Positions 28,401 to 43,400 of a stretch of DNA of 64,000 nt are shown piece after piece. Both the position numbers and the translations under genes were made by a program. Every line of letters begins with the position of its first letter. Within the stretch, counting starts at the first letter, position 1. Below the pieces are notes generated by a model. That model worked only from the letters and a program-made list of their open reading frames with translations. It had not been told where the DNA came from and searched no databases. Source of the stretch: Patagioenas fasciata (lineage: Eukaryota > Chordata > Aves > Columbiformes > Columbidae); contig NC_092521.1 in NCBI RefSeq assembly GCF_037038585.1, positions 68,624,898-68,688,897 of the forward strand. The letters run 5' to 3'.

Positions 28401-31400
28401 GTTACTGAACAAGGTTAACTGGGGTGAACTAGATTTTTGAATGCTGACAATACAAAGAGAACCTGCCTCCTTTTTCAGCCTGGAAGATTTGTGATGTACA
28501 AGGCTACAAGGTCTTACCCAGACCAACAATTACGGGACCCATTTTCTTAGCACAAGAGATAAATGCAGCTGTTAGCAGCTTCCTTTTTCTGTCTAAAAGT
28601 TAAACCATCATGAGAACTGTGTTCTTGATGTGAACTCTGGACTCTAAGGACTGGACCTTCATTTGCTTGGAGAATGACACAAAATAGGAGTAGTCCAAGG
28701 AGAGAAAAGGGGCTATCTCCCCTGGCCTTCCAAGACTAAATAGGTAAGAGCTCTTCATCTTACAAAGAAAGAAAGAAAAAAAGAAAAAAAAAAGTGGACG
28801 ATTATTTAGAAGGCCAGTAAAATCATGAGTGCTATGGAAGTACACAGTAAAGCAAGTTGGTTACTTTCCATAGCAGAAGAGATAGAAAGCAGGCAACAGT
28901 AGATCACCTAAAAATAAATTTTAAAACCTCTTTAAACTGTGTACAAAATTGTGGCATTCTCTACCAGATGCATAGAATGGATTCATCAGAGCTGAGATAC
29001 ACTGTAAAAAAAATTGGTGCATCAATGATTCTAAACCATAGTGATGAAAAATAATATCTGCTTCAGGAAGTTGATATACAGATGACTAGTAGAAGCTTGA
29101 GTGATTTTTTTTTCAATGCTGTTTTGTGTGTCTTTTTCCTAAACACCTGATAGTGAAGTGAAATACCAAATTTGCTATCCTTTTGATATCTTCAGCAACC
29201 TAGCTGAAGATTATAGCCAGTTTAAAGGGTTGGCTTTTTTGTTTTGGTTTTGTGGTGCTTTTTTTTGTTTGTTTTGTTTGTTTTGGTTTTTTTGTTTTTT
29301 TTTTTTAGCAGCCCTGTGGAATATTTTCTAGATTAGTTCACGGTTCTGTTTATTAACAGTGCAAAACATTTTGGAAATGTTTTTGTTCAAGTGTAGATTC
29401 AGAATGTCACAATATTGCCTGTAATATTTTCTCTGACTTTGCATAATATTATAGCAGTCACATTCTGGTTTGTGTTCAGAATTTTGTTTCTGTAGTGGAT
29501 TGGTATGCAGAAAATGAGAAAGTTGATAATTAATTTTTATATTATGACTGCACAGGTGTTAGACAGGGAGCTGTTTGGTGTTGAGAAGTCAGGATATAAC
29601 AAGTACAAATGTTGCATGTAACGAATTGGGTTTGCAGAAAGGCTTTTGGGTTCTTGTTTGGTTTTGGTTTGGTTTTATTATTTTGAAATGACTTGCTAAC
29701 TTTGAAATTTCATGTAGTGTGATATAAAAAGTAAAAATAGCCAGCATTTCAAAGAACGAATAGAGGGAGAAGGTCTCAAGGTATGTCAAGCTAGAAGAGC
29801 ACATCTGGCCATTTAAAATTGCCAAACATTAAAAAGGCCAGACTCAGGTTAATTGACTGTGGAAGCAGAGGTAGTATGAAGAGGAAAAAAATGCTTCCAA
29901 ATGAAGATACTAAAAAAGCTGTTATACTCCTGGTTTATTAAAAATGTAGAATCATAGAATGTCCTGAGTTGAAAGGGACCCACAAGGGTCATAAGGTGCA
30001 ACTCCTGTCCCTGCATGTGGCAACCCCACAGTTCACACCATGTGTCTGAGGGCATTGTCCAGTCTCTTTTTGAACTCTTGTCAGGCTTGGGGCTGTGACT
30101 GCCTCCCTAGGGAGCCTTTTCCAGTGCTCCACCACCCTCTGGCTGAAGAACCTTTTCCTAATGTCCAACCTAAACCTCCCTTGGCACATCTTCCTGACAT
30201 TCCCTCGGGTGCTGTCACTGGTCACCAGAGAGAAGAGCTCAGCACCTGCCCCTCTCCTCCCCTTGTGAGGAAGCTGTAGCAACCATGAGGTCTCAGTCTC
30301 CTCCAGGCTCAACAAACCCAGTGACTTTAGCTGCTCCTCATATGGCTTCCCCTCCAAACCCTTCACCAACTTCATAGCCCTCTTCTGGACATCTTCCAGT
30401 AGCTTAATATCTTTTCTATACCATGATGCCCAAAACTGCACATGGTGCTCCAGGTGAGGCCGCACCAGTGGAGAGCAGAGCGGGACAATCACCTCCCTCA
30501 CCCGGCTGGCAGTGCTGTGTTAGGTGCACCTCAGGACATGGTTGGCCCTCTTGGCTGCCAGGGACACTGTTGGCTCATGTTCAACTTGCCGTCAACCAGA
30601 ACCCCCAGATCCCTCTCCATGGAGCTTCTTTCCAGCATCTCATCCCCCAGTCTGTATGTACAGCCAGGATTGCTGTGTTCCAGGTGCAAAATCCAGCACT
30701 TGCTTTTGCTGCACTTGCAATTTGCATCTCAAATCAATGTTTTGTTTTGTTTTGTTTTTTCCCATGGCAGTTGAAGTAGAGAAAGATAGCCCTGGAGATG
30801 AGTTGGAATAGGCTGGTAACCAGTTCTGTAGAAAATCCTGTGAGTTGCAGTCTTTACAGTGAACTGTAATATGCCAGTCTTTATTCTAAGAAATTGAAAA
30901 ATTCGCAAGTCTTAGCGCAAATACTTAACTTTATATGTTTGCCAGCTTCAGTCTATTCAGCATTCTGAGCTAAAATCAAGGTCCTTTGGGGTTAAACTGC
31001 TAGCCCTTTACAGCTTGTGATTTATTTTCGGAACTCAAGAGCCCCTTTAACTCTATCTGGCCTTGGTTGATCCTATGACTGAACTTCACTGTGAGCAAAA
31101 GCTATTTCTTCCCCTGAATTACTTCTGATTTTTGTAATTCTGAAAGTGTGTATGTATGCATAAATGTACTTTTTCAGTTCCTTTTGCCTTTTTTTGTTAT
31201 GTCCAAAGGCTGGAAAACTGCCAACAGGTGTGCCAGATAAGATGCTTTAATTCTTTTAAATCCTGTTTTGTGCATGTGTTGGCAATGGGCATACATGCAG
31301 GCATTAATTGTAGGGGGAATTTTCCTGTAGTGATAGCACGATAAGTCTGTCCCAAATACTGCTCCTTCTGTAAGAGGCACAGACAGCTATAAAAAGATGC

Positions 31401-34400
31401 AATGTTGTATTTCACCTTTATGGTTTGACTGAGTGTGAAATGATCCCTGCTTTTGTTTGAATCTGTTCTGTATCATAAGTTTAGTTTTGTTGTTTGCTTG
31501 GTTCTGTGGTGGTTTGTTTTTGTGTTTGTGGGGTTTTTTGTTTGTTTGTTTTTATTCCTCTTTAGCTAGACTCCTTCACAATGTTCATGCACCATTATTT
31601 AGGAGAAGTTATTTAAATCTGGTGTTGATTCTGGGATGGCAGTCAGTCAGGCTTCTACCCTCCCCCCAGGTTGAGTGGCCTGATCTTTCTTAGTCATGTG
31701 GCTTTTGATTTGTTCAAAAAGCTTCTAGCTTTTAGTTTTAACAAGTTATTTTTTCTTGCTTTGGCTTGCCACCTTATGGTTATGCTGTAACTTGTCTGTC
31801 TTCTCTTTTTATTCCTTGAGACATGTTTTTCTTAAAAAAACAAAACAGTGTTTTCATTTTACTTGCCACCTTTAATCTGTTGCTGAGTCAGACTGGATGT
31901 TTTTTGTCCTTTCAGAATCTTTTTGGTAAGCATCTTGTCGCTTCTCCTGATTCCCTTATATGGTCTATAGTTTTGTACCACAAGTGAACATGTCACCCTT
32001 TCAGTTTCTTATTTTAACTTATTTTTAACCTGTTTCCGCTTCTCTGTCTAGTTACCCTATGCTTCACCTGGTCGTGTGTAAATTTCTGTATTTCTGTTGC
32101 GTGCTATACCTACTGTTGCCTTAAGATCTGATGAAATTTGATGTAATGTGCCTGGCTGGACAAGATCTTTGGTTATTACTGCATTCTTTTATATAAACTG
32201 GTCTGGATAGTATGTCCTTGCTGCCGTAGGAGTTCTGCTCTTTCACTGTCAGTTGATAGAGAACTTCATAAGGACGATCTAATTCACACACAGTACAAAC
32301 AAAGAGTATGAAGTGATCTAGACTGGCAGGATAGACTTTCCTCCTTTCATCCTCCCCTTTTTCTTCTTCTAAGGATAATTGATTTTTGTATTGTATAATA
32401 CCAGTGATTTCATGTTGTATAATGCAACCCTATATTGAATAAGTATTGACAAGGTGTGCAATACCTGACCTCTGGGTCAGGTGGAACTTGGAAATGGACT
32501 GAAGTCCCCACAGCACGGGGGAGTTATTCATCTGGATTTTACACAACATTTGTTACTATGTTAACCATGGGTCTATGGGATGAAATATGGTGTCACAAGA
32601 ACCTCTTGTCCATTCCATTGTGGTGGCTTACTAATTTGCGCATAGTACTAGGACACTCTTCATAGAGCAATAGAGTGATGAATCAGAAAACAAGAAATTT
32701 GGAGGAACCTGTACCTGTTCCATGTACATGTCTCTTTTTGGTTTAGTTGCCTTTGTCCTTTTGTTCCTGCCTATTTGTTGTTCCTTGTTTCAAGGAGGAG
32801 GCTGCTCATCCAGAATCACTACACTGTATATCCTTGTCTTATTCATAAGTAGCTTATAAATAATATCTAATTTTTAACATATTTTGTACTTTTGAGCTTG
32901 AGTATGTATTAGTGAGGTGTTCTTCCTGAATATTGGACTTTCTCAGCCTTACAGTGAAGAAACCTTCATCAGTAGCTTTAATGTTAGAGGCATGTCCCAT
33001 TAAAGTATTATAATAGCATTCCTGAAGTTTGACAATTCAATGGTGGATAAGAACTGGCTTATGTTATTTACATTGGCATTCAAAGGCCTTGTAACAAGAT
33101 TCTGGGGAAGAGGCTACTTAAAAGAAATTAAGTGGTTATTGCATGAGAGAGAACTGTCATTACGTATCAAACTATCTATAATAAAGCACAGAATATAATG
33201 CAGAGTTTTCATCAAAGCCAAAATGACTGTGGCATGCCTAAGGGGTTTGTATGAATCTTGCCATTACCATATATTAACTTCACAGACGGAAAAGGTGGCT
33301 AGCAGTAAGGTAGAAAAGATGAAAAGAATGAAGTCAAGTCAAGCAAAAAATCTGTGAGAACTTAATTGAACCAGAAAAGGCTGCAAAAAAGAGATAACAT
33401 TGCATCCTAATATAAATAAAATCAAGTGTAATGAAAAACATGGTGAATGAGTAACTTACATGGAGCTGGATTTACTTTCCAAACTGTGTTTTATGTTTGT
33501 ACACTGAATTCTTAAAGGTCTCCTCCAAACCGAACTGTATGTCTCTCAACTTTGACACAGTAAATGCAGTGCAACTGCAAGATCAGGATTTCCGTGAAGT
33601 GTCTTTTTCTGTTGCTGTTACTACAGAGTATCAAGTTAGGAGTAAAGCAAAAATAAGTTCTTAATTTTTTTGCATATAAAAACTTGGGAGTATTTTTTCT
33701 TCCATCTTTCTTGATGCCATATGCTTAGAAGTATCTTGTGTTTCCTTGGAGTTTAACTCTACTTGCTTTTATATTTTCTATTCTAGCCATTCTATACAGA
33801 GAAATGTTGCCTGTTGTATATTCTTTTATATTACCAGAAAGTAATAGTTGTTCTGCTTAGGTGATTATTGATTTATTAATATGTTACTGTAATAATAATT
33901 AAATGTTTAGCACAATTATTAATAAAGATTTTTTTTTTTATTTTGGAGTAATAGTTTTGAAACCTTTGATATTCATTTCTATGAAAATATTAAGGAATTT
34001 GAAAGTCTATGCTCTACCTAATTTTTCTCTGGTGTTCTTGTATATTTTCATATACTTGTAAAGTCAAAACAGATGTTCTGCAATGAGTAGAGCACCACGT
34101 TTCATTCTTTGCATGTGCACTTTCTTTTATGGGCTTTTCCTTGGAATTCTTCAGAAATAAAGAGCATAATTGGATTTCTTTTTATTAAAAATAAAACAAG
34201 TGATGATTCTTTTCAGTTTTCTTACAGTATCTTGCTTACTGCGTTGCTTTGATTTATTCAAGGGCGCTGGGAGTTCCAGTGACAGACTACACATTTGAAG
34301 ACTGCCAGCTAGCTTTGGCTGAAGGACAACTTCGTTTGCCTTCAGACACGTGTCTTTTGGAATTTGCAAAGCTTGTGAGAAGCCTTGGGTGAGCATATAC

Positions 34401-37400
34401 AATATTTATATATAAGGTGCATCTATAGTATATACTGATGTTTATATAGTTTTCCCCTCATATAACAATATTTCATTTATGAACATACATGGCATGTTGT
34501 CATATTACAATCAGGGAAACACTAATATAAAATTAGACCAATACCGTTCTCCACTTGCAAGCATCACCCCTGGATCCTAAAGAGTAGCACAGGTTGTAAA
34601 ATTCATATTTTCGCACTCCAACAAGTGAGTAGAGTGTGTCTGAAGTGTTCATTCCTGACAGAAAGTAGATGATACTTCCTGAGGAGGGTCAGGAACACTG
34701 TGGGGTTCCTAATATTTGATACAGTTAAGAGTCAATTACCCTTTCCTGTGACATCTGTGAAGGAAAAACAGAACTTCCACAGCAGTCTTGTGACTGGATT
34801 GATGTTACAATAGTGAGGGCACAGAGGTCACCCTTTCCCAAGGAGCACAAAGAAATGGTTGATCTTTCGGGTGGGTTAGTGCTAGATTGACTTTCTAACG
34901 AAACCGTAGCTTAGTATATGCAGTGTGGTTCAGCACATCTCTCTTCTCACAGCTGCAGTTCCCTCTGGCTTTACCTTTCAGAAAAGCTTTAGCAAACAGT
35001 GGAAAAAAAAAAAAAACAACTAATCCAGGAAGAAGAATTTGTTGCTGCTATGTTCAAATTTTTCTCATTTCTCCTCGCATCCTGTTGAACCAACCACAAA
35101 CTAAATTTATAGCCTCATCCTATTAACTGTTTTAATCAACAAACATCCTTCTCTGCTTTTTGTCACTTCCTCTGAAAGTATCACAGTATCACAGTATGTT
35201 TGGGATTGGAAGGGACCTCAAAAGATCATCTAGTCCAATCCCCCTGCTGGAGCAGGAACGCCTAGGTGAGGTCGCACAGGAATGTGTCCAGGCGGGCTTT
35301 GAATGTCTCCAGGGAAGGAGACTCCACAACCTCCCTGGGTAGCCTGTTCCAGTGCTCTGTTACCCTCACTGAGAAGAAGTTCTTTCTCAAATTTAAGTGG
35401 AACCTCTTGTGTTCCAGCTTGATCCCATTGCCCCTTGTCCTATCATTGTTTGCCACTGAGAAGAGCCTGACTCCATCCTCATGACACTCACCCTTTATAT
35501 ATTTATAAACATTAATAAGGTCACCCCTCAGTCTCCTCTTCTCCAAACTAAAGAGCCCCAGCTCCCTCAGCCTTTCTTCATAAGGGAGATGCTCCACTCC
35601 CTTAATCATCTTTGTTGCCCTACGCTGGACCTTCTCCAGCAGTTCCCTGTCCTTCTTGAACTGAGGGGCCCAGAACTGGACACAATATTCCAGATGGGGT
35701 CTCACCAGGGCGGAGTAGAGGGGAAGGAGGACCTCTCTCGATCTACTGACCACCCCCCTTGTAATACACCCAAGGATGCCATTAGCCTTCCTGGCCACAA
35801 GGGCACAGTGCTGGCTCATGGTCATCCTGTTGTCCACCAGGACCCCCAGGTCCCTTTCCCCTACACTGCTCTCTAATAGGTCATGCCCCAACCTATACTG
35901 GAACCTGGGGTTGTTCCTGCCCAGATGCAGGACTCTACACTTTCCCTTGTTAAATTCCATCAGGTTATCCCCCGCCCAACTGTCCAGCCTGTCCAGGTCT
36001 CGCTGGATGGCAGCACAGCCTTCTGGCGTGTCAGCCACTCCTCCCAGCTTAGTGTCATCAGCAAACTTGCCGATAGTACACTCAATTCCCTCGTCTAAAT
36101 CATTAATGAATATATTGAATAATATTGGCCCCAGTACTGACCCCTGAGGCACTCCACTAGATACTGGCCTCCAGCTGGACTCCGCACCATTGACCACCAC
36201 TCTCTGGCTTCTCTCTTTAAGCCAGTTTGCAACCCACCTCACTACTCTATTGTCTAGACCACACCTCCTCAATTTAGCTGTGAGGATGCTGTGAGGGACA
36301 GTGTCAAAGGCTTTACTGAAGTCAAGGTAGACCACATCCACCGCCCTGCCATCATCCATCCACCTTGTTACATTCTCATAAAAGGCTATGAGGTTGGTCA
36401 AGCATGACTTACCCTTGGTAAAGCCATGCTGACTGCCCCTAATGACCCTCTTATCCCTGATATGCCTTGAGATGGCACCAAGGATAAGCTGTTCCATTAC
36501 TTTCCCAGGGACAGAGGTGAGGCTGACCGGTCTATAATTACCTGGGTCCTCCTTCTTGCCCTTTTTAAAGACTGGAGTGACATTTGCTTTCCTCCAATCC
36601 TCGGGCACCTCTCCCGTTTCCCAAGACTTGGCAAAAATGATGGATAGCGGTCTAGCAATGACCGCAGCCAGCAGTACAGAGCATAGTTTCATGTTTTCAT
36701 TCTATGTTTAACTTTCACTATTTTTTGTTTCATCTTCCAGCTTGTGTACATAAATGAAAAAAAAAGACAAAGATGTATTGGAGATTGAGTGTAGGATGGC
36801 ATACATTGTGCATTGACAAGTATATATATTAAGTCATTGTTGGTACCTTCATCTGAAAAGTATTCCTGTAGGACAGGAAAGACTTTTATGAGGAAGCAAA
36901 GATTCTTGCTTTATTCTAAAGGCTCTGAATTTACAGTACTAAGACAAAAAAAAAAAAGCCCACCTCTCTTGTTATGCCATTGTTAATCCTAGGATTCAGT
37001 TTAATCCTCTTTTTAAATTGTCTGAATTCTGTCCATTCAATTTAAAGCTGTTCTTTCAAATTATGCTCTTCTGGGTTTATGTTTTGGCCTCTAAAACAAT
37101 TATGTGCATTTGTGAGTGAGGTTCCCCACAACCCGAAAGTTCTCTGTCTGGTTTGAGCAATTGTACGCTAGTGAAATACTATCCTGTCTCTATTTGGGTG
37201 TGTGCCAGTAAGAGGGCTATTACAATGGTAATTTTCTGGCACAATTGGATGAAGACTGTAATATGACTTCATCTCTAATTCATGTTTGGTGCTGCAGTCA
37301 TTTTGCTGTTTATTCGAAGGTTTTGAGGCCAGGGAGGCATTAAAATCATCCAATTCCGTCCCTAAATAACTGGAACAGTAAATTTCATTCAATGCATATT

Positions 37401-40400
37401 TTTTTATCCAGCCTTAATACTTGTTTTTGAACAATAACATATCTTCAAGGTAACATCCACTTTTAAATGCAGGATTTTTATAGTAAGGTTGGTTTGGGGT
37501 TAGATTGTACAAAATCAAGTTATGCCTTAGTTTCCTTCACTGAGGAGTTATTTATGTTCACATTATGTATCTACAGGATTCATTGACATTGTAAAATTTG
37601 CTTAGTCTATGCTTGGCTGGATGGAATCCAATCCAGAAGCCACAGTAGCGAGTTCTCATGCTTCATCTGATGAAGAGCTTGGGCTCTGTTAACACAGCTG
37701 TACAGCTGCCAGGTCACAACTTGCAGAGACTCAGCTGCCTCATGCTGAACTCTGTGGTAAAAAGACAGCTGTATCAACGAGGTGAATTGATCTGTAGTCT
37801 CATCTTCTCAAATTCTGCACTCATTAGTCCTCAAGCAGTTATGCTTCTATTGAACCTGATAATGTGTCTGACCAATAAGCTATTTGCAGCCTTTATTGTA
37901 GCTTTCATACATTGTAAATCTGTTGCTGCATTTGATGAATTGTTCCACAATTACTTGCCCCACTGTTTGAGGTGATTCTCTATTTGTATTTTCACTGAAT
38001 CAATTACCATGTTATAGACGTTGCAGCTTGTTTGGATTTTGTGCCTTATTAAAGATCTCTTCAGAGATCTTCTCCTTCTCAAAGTATTAATGAAGTGTAA
38101 TTAAGTCTTCATCTTTTTATGATCTACTTTAGTGTAGTTGCCTGCAAGGACATCCTTAGGTTCTGATTTGAATTGATTTCCTATTATCATCTCAAACTTC
38201 TGTTCATTCTAGTTCCTGCATTCATTTTGCTCATGAAGGAGAAGGACCCTCTAGCCTTAATTGTCGTTGCCCTTTCTTATGGAACTGTGGCTTTTTGACC
38301 ATCAGGAGCTCTATACAGAATTCCCAGTTTTCAGTCAAATTATTTTCTAATCTTTTTAGTTGTGATTATTCTCAGTTTTAATTGCTTTATTTTCTGAAAA
38401 TTAGAGACACCTCTTCTGTCTTCCAAAAAAAAGAAAAAAAAAAGCAAATGTAACACATATTGTAATCTAAAAAGAAATTTTTTGTTAGCAACTGTGTTCT
38501 ACTTGCTGTTAGATGAGGCTTTATAAAGTAAGGTCTGGATGTAACCTGAAATTTTGTTCAAGTAATTCCAGTGGTCCAGGCACATTGCCTCTTTTTGGCA
38601 GAAAGAGGAGAGGAAAAAAAAAAAAAAAAAAAAAGCTTTATCAAACTTTTAGCCAGATTAAGGATCATCTGCCTGTTTATACTGTGCTTGGGGTTTTTTG
38701 GTTTTTTTGGCTTTTTTTTAACTGATCTCTTTTCTCTTACTTTCTGTCTGCCCTTCAATTTGTTAACATTCAGTACTCTGCTACAGCTTTATTTACTTAA
38801 TTGCTTCCTGGTTGTTTTTCTCAAATCTTTTACTTTCAAAACCCCAGTTATGATTTGGAACATCTGGCAAGGGTGGATGCATCTCATATCCTTCTGGTTT
38901 AGTCATTGTTTTCTACTTACTGATTTTTCTTTTGCATTTGCAGTCTTCTTGGCAAATATTCTTTAAAAATTAAGTTTTTAATCTAATTTATCCGGTTGGC
39001 CATGGGGATCCTATCAGTCAATGCCCCTCTAGGCTCATGAGATCTGCAAGGAGGAGATAACTGCCTCATAGTCCTGGTGCCTGTCTTGCTCGACAGCACT
39101 TACCATCCAGACTACAATGCAAATTTCTACTGTCCATCTGTGCCTGAAATAGTTATCCAGACTGTAGGTAGAGATTTGCATCCACAAAGTAATAACCCCT
39201 CACAGCTAACAGTGTCATGACTTCAGAGTGTTTAGAGATCATCTGTAACAAGAAAAAAAGACCCTGGATTATGTTGTCCATCTACATTAATGATAAAAGC
39301 AATACTGTCCATTACAGGAGGTGATCACAGGTCAGGCTTAACATAGCTAATGCTAACCATGATGGCCCCTGCCCTGTGGACTCAAAAGGTCACATTTGCA
39401 GCAGTTCAGTATCCGTTCTCCATTGTGACAAGAACTACCACAGAAGTATATCAGCAGACATAAAACTGAATGTTTTGTGCTTTTCTGGTTTGGGGTATGT
39501 TTCTCTGAGCTTGCAGTTTACAGTAGCTAGCTACAGGGTCCAGCTGTTCTTATGCAACTTCCATCTTTGTGAGACACTAGAAGTTTTTTGGCAGGTTCCC
39601 AGCATGCAAGAAAGGAGTTTTTCAAATGGTCAAATGCAGCTAAAACTAGCTTTAAGGAGGCAAGACATCTCACTTGCTAAAAATAGTGGTAATTATGCTG
39701 AAAATATCCTACCTCAGGGATCTGGTTTTCCTTGTGAAGTCTGCTGTGAAGGATTTAATGTGCAGAGCTGTTAATCTTGAAAATGTCCTTTCCATCTTCA
39801 GGGATTTGGGAATGACTTTTTGTTCCCTTTAGTGCACACTGTCCTAAAAAATGAAGCAAAATGCCACAACAGCAAATAACATTATGTGTTGTAAAGCCTG
39901 CATCCTGCAAAGAAGCCATTAGACAAACAAGCATGATTTTATGAGCAAAGGCATCCCCTGCTGGCTTTCTAGCTTTTATAGCCTCCATTGGGAGAAAAGT
40001 AACAATTTTAAAGTAATTAAAACATTCAAACTATTTCACTTTGATTCAGAACCCATTGCAGGATTTGGAACGCTTGGCTTCAAAATACTTCAGCATGGAA
40101 GGTCATGGTCATCCACACATGAATTACTTTCTGATTCTGAAAGGGCCAGAGGGAAGTGAGCACACCTTGGATTACCAGAAGTACAATGCATTAATGCTCA
40201 AGCTAAAGGCATAAATTTGCCTGAGTCATGTGCTGTTTTGGAGATTGGCTCACATCCTAAGATTTGTAGTAAGCTATGCTGCTTTCTGTACAAAGTTTTG
40301 CCTTCAAACTTTTTAGCATTTTGGACTTAATTGACTGAAGAGAAGTGAAGTGAAGATCTCACAAGTCTCTAATACTGCTCAACAAATGAGTACTTACTTG

Positions 40401-43400
40401 GGTTCTAGAAGGCGAATTTTGAGTCAGTTCATTGCAAGTCAAATCTCTCTGATGTCAAGACAGATGTTAGACTGCGTATTCTGTGTCAGCGAGGGCTTAT
40501 CTCAAGGGAAGATTCGGATGCCAGCTGTCCCCATCCTACAGTTAAAATCCACTTTGGCTGCTACAATGGGAATGTATTAACTCTGGACACTTCTTATATG
40601 TAATCTTGTATGTGAGAAGCTGAGTTATGTGTGCATTTCAAATCCTCCATGGATTTATTTGTGAGTGTTCCTGCTACTTTTCTACGCGATCATGGAAATC
40701 AAATGTTTGCAGAGGACTGTTTCGCAGTTCTTCTTATGCTGTCTAGGACCAAAACTTGAGAGGTACTTTAATGTCAGGACAGAGAACAAATTAATGTTCT
40801 GTAGGGGCTACAGGTCTCTGGAAGAATTCATGCATATTCAGATCTTTAAATTCAGAAATACAGGGCTTGGCATTGTTTAGTTATTACCTAAACTGACTTA
40901 CCAAAAATGTACTAGCAGACAACACAGTTGTTGTGTTTTTACTTAAAAGCAGTGATTTTTTCAGAAGGGTCATTTCAGCCAGGAATCAAGATCTGGAGCT
41001 GACGTACCAGATACAGAGATGCTCTTAACTTTCTTCAGAAGCTCCTGAGAATGCTGATACTAAGTATTTTATTCATTCTTGTCACAGAGAGGAAGCTGCT
41101 GAGGAGTCTCAGCTGTAGTCTGGGAACAATTCTTGTGTGAGGTTGTGAATTCTGTAAATAACTGTTTTTCATTGTCTGCAGCAGCAAACAGCAAACCAGA
41201 CAATTGCAGAATAATACTGTAGAAGACTTTGTTGGCTTCTTTTGTCTTCAGACTGGAAAGTTTGCCCATGTTATTCTAAATCAGTTCAGAGCAAACTTCC
41301 TGATTAAGATTTGGTTGTTGTTGTATTAGGGGGAGAAATTTACTTTTCCTCACATACCCACAGCACCATTTACTGTATTGATAGTAAGATTTGTTTTTGC
41401 TAAGCAAAACCAGGAAGCTTGACTTGGGGGAAGAGGGAAGAAAAACAAAACAAACAAACAAAAAAGCACACACCAAAGGCCATCACACAACCATGCAGTA
41501 GCTATTTTCATAGATATAAAGCTGTTCATTCATCAGTCAAAATCTGGTTTTGCAATTGGAAGGACTGAGGGCATTTCTTTAGCAGTATTAACTGATAGAA
41601 CTTTCTTTGAGTCACCTCATGATAGTGTCCAACTCCAGACTGAACGTGAAAAATGAGGACTGACAAACAGGATTAACAGTATAATCGCTATTATGTAATC
41701 CCCTATTTCTTTTAGGCAAGATGCATCAGGTCTTTTCTGTTTGGTGACATTAGTAAATTTGGAATTGTAATTGGTTTATGTTACTGTCCTACAACACAGC
41801 CATATTTGGGTGACCTAAATCCCACCTAGTTCCCCCCTGCCTGGTATTTCCTATTAGCTAGTTCTAGCCTTTGTCTCTTGTTCATGTTGAACTGCTTATA
41901 CATACAGCTTATAATCAAGGTAGAATAAAGGACACTAGTTTATGACCAGGGTTCCTAAGCTCATGCAGTGATTTCTAATACAGTTCAAGAACTAATGGGA
42001 GCCTTAAAATTACAGGAATATGTTATTTTATTATAAAGTTACTTAGTAATTCTGATTCCAGATTTTGTAATGATTTACACCGTTATCATCCATTGCTTCA
42101 TTTGGCATATTGAAATTTGTGTTGTAAAACTGGGTTTATTTTTAAAATTTGCAAAAACAATTGCTTTCTAGGCTGAAGCCAGAAACACTTGAAGATGATC
42201 TTGATAAATATGCTGCAAGGGCCATGAAAATGAAAAAAGGAAAAGTTCATCTTAAAGCATTTTCAGCATACTTGGAATTTCCAGTTTCTCACACATTAGA
42301 AAGTATGTTTGCCCTTTTTGATGAGGTAAGAAACATGTTCAAAAATGGTGCTGGTTTGGGTAAACTCTGCTTTGGCCGAATTCTGTTCCAGTTTAATTCA
42401 CTGACCTCTGATTTGGGCCAGTGCTAATTGCTGTTGAGCATTTCACCACAATATATGCCTACTGCATTTCTCTTTCAGCACAGTAAGAGTACCTATCGTC
42501 AACTAAAGAAAGCATTCAGGTAGAAGTTAAAAGGAGTATCAGTCAGACAAAACTGACTTTCTTTCTACACGCAAAATATGAAGAGGAGGAAAGGTTCAGG
42601 CTAAACCTCTGCTGCGGCTAGTTGAAACTGAATGCCAGACCTGCTAGCTGATATTTCGCTTCCCTTGTAAATAAATCACTAGTTCTTCTAGGATGCTTGA
42701 AACCCGAAGGACCTAGGAACTGGCAAATAAGGCAGGATTTCATTCCTCTGGCAGTCAGTCAGGATGGGGACATGACTATTATCTTTGTCTGGATTAGGTA
42801 CTGTTTCGACCAGATGGAGGTGACCACAGTGTTCTCTCTTAGACCAAAGAGTAGATGTCATGTATTCAGGGCTTAAATTATGCTACCTTGCCTTCTGGTT
42901 CTCTGATTTTAATGTCAGCCTGGTAATTCAAATGGTTTAACATAAAAATGTTAAATATGCAAGTGAAGGGTGACAGTAGCAGAACTGTCTTACAAGAACC
43001 CATATGTAATGATCTTTCTGCATATTCCACGTCTTTAGTAACTGTTAGTAATTTATGAAAGTACTGAGACAAATTGCAGTATTCTGAGGTGAGGTTTTGC
43101 TTCACAGAATGAAGAGGGCAGAATTGACATTCGGGAATTTGTCATTGCTCTGTCAGTTGTCTGTAAGCCATCCAAAACTCTGGAAACAATTCAGTTGGCA
43201 TTTCAGGTAAGTAGCATTTTCTTCCTCTGTGTAGTTTACCATTTAAAAAAAAAATTTGATTAATACTGCCATTGGACTTAACAAGTTTGTTTTATGTGAC
43301 CTTTTAATACGTAATTACATTTTAAAATAACATTAATGGAAAGTTAGTGGTCATCTTCAGAGGGAATGCAGTGCAAGTTTAAGTTGTGTAAAACTATGGG

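Larger units (their letters stand above)
24484..34262 (+). other. LPCAT1: LPCAT1 intron 9
   Basis: The longest intron (9.8 kb). It holds a minus-strand CR1 (29948-30733), T/G-rich low-complexity blocks (24684-24717, 26706-26773, 29228-29307, 31480-31553), an A-rich block (about 28764-28795) and a short inverted repeat (25276-25320). No coding segment was recognised. Confidence 0.8.
34389..42171 (+). other. LPCAT1: LPCAT1 intron 10
   Basis: A 7.8-kb intron carrying the longest CR1 copy of the window (35178-36680, minus). It also has A-runs (about 35003-35017, 36944-36958, and 21 A at 38614-38634) and an A/C-rich block (41441-41466). The rest shows no recognisable feature. Confidence 0.8.

Noticed and set aside
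35481..36147. Plus-strand open frames of 123-131 codons
   Set aside because: They are the antisense of the CR1 ORF2 coding sequence and share its boundaries.
38571..38966. 131-codon plus-strand open frame with Lys-run and hydrophobic segments
   Set aside because: The frame depends on reading through a 21-A run and T-rich low complexity. The hydrophobicity is an effect of T-rich codons.
39376..39774. 132-codon plus-strand open frame in intron 10
   Set aside because: No family wording, no conserved splice signals around it, and ordinary intron composition.
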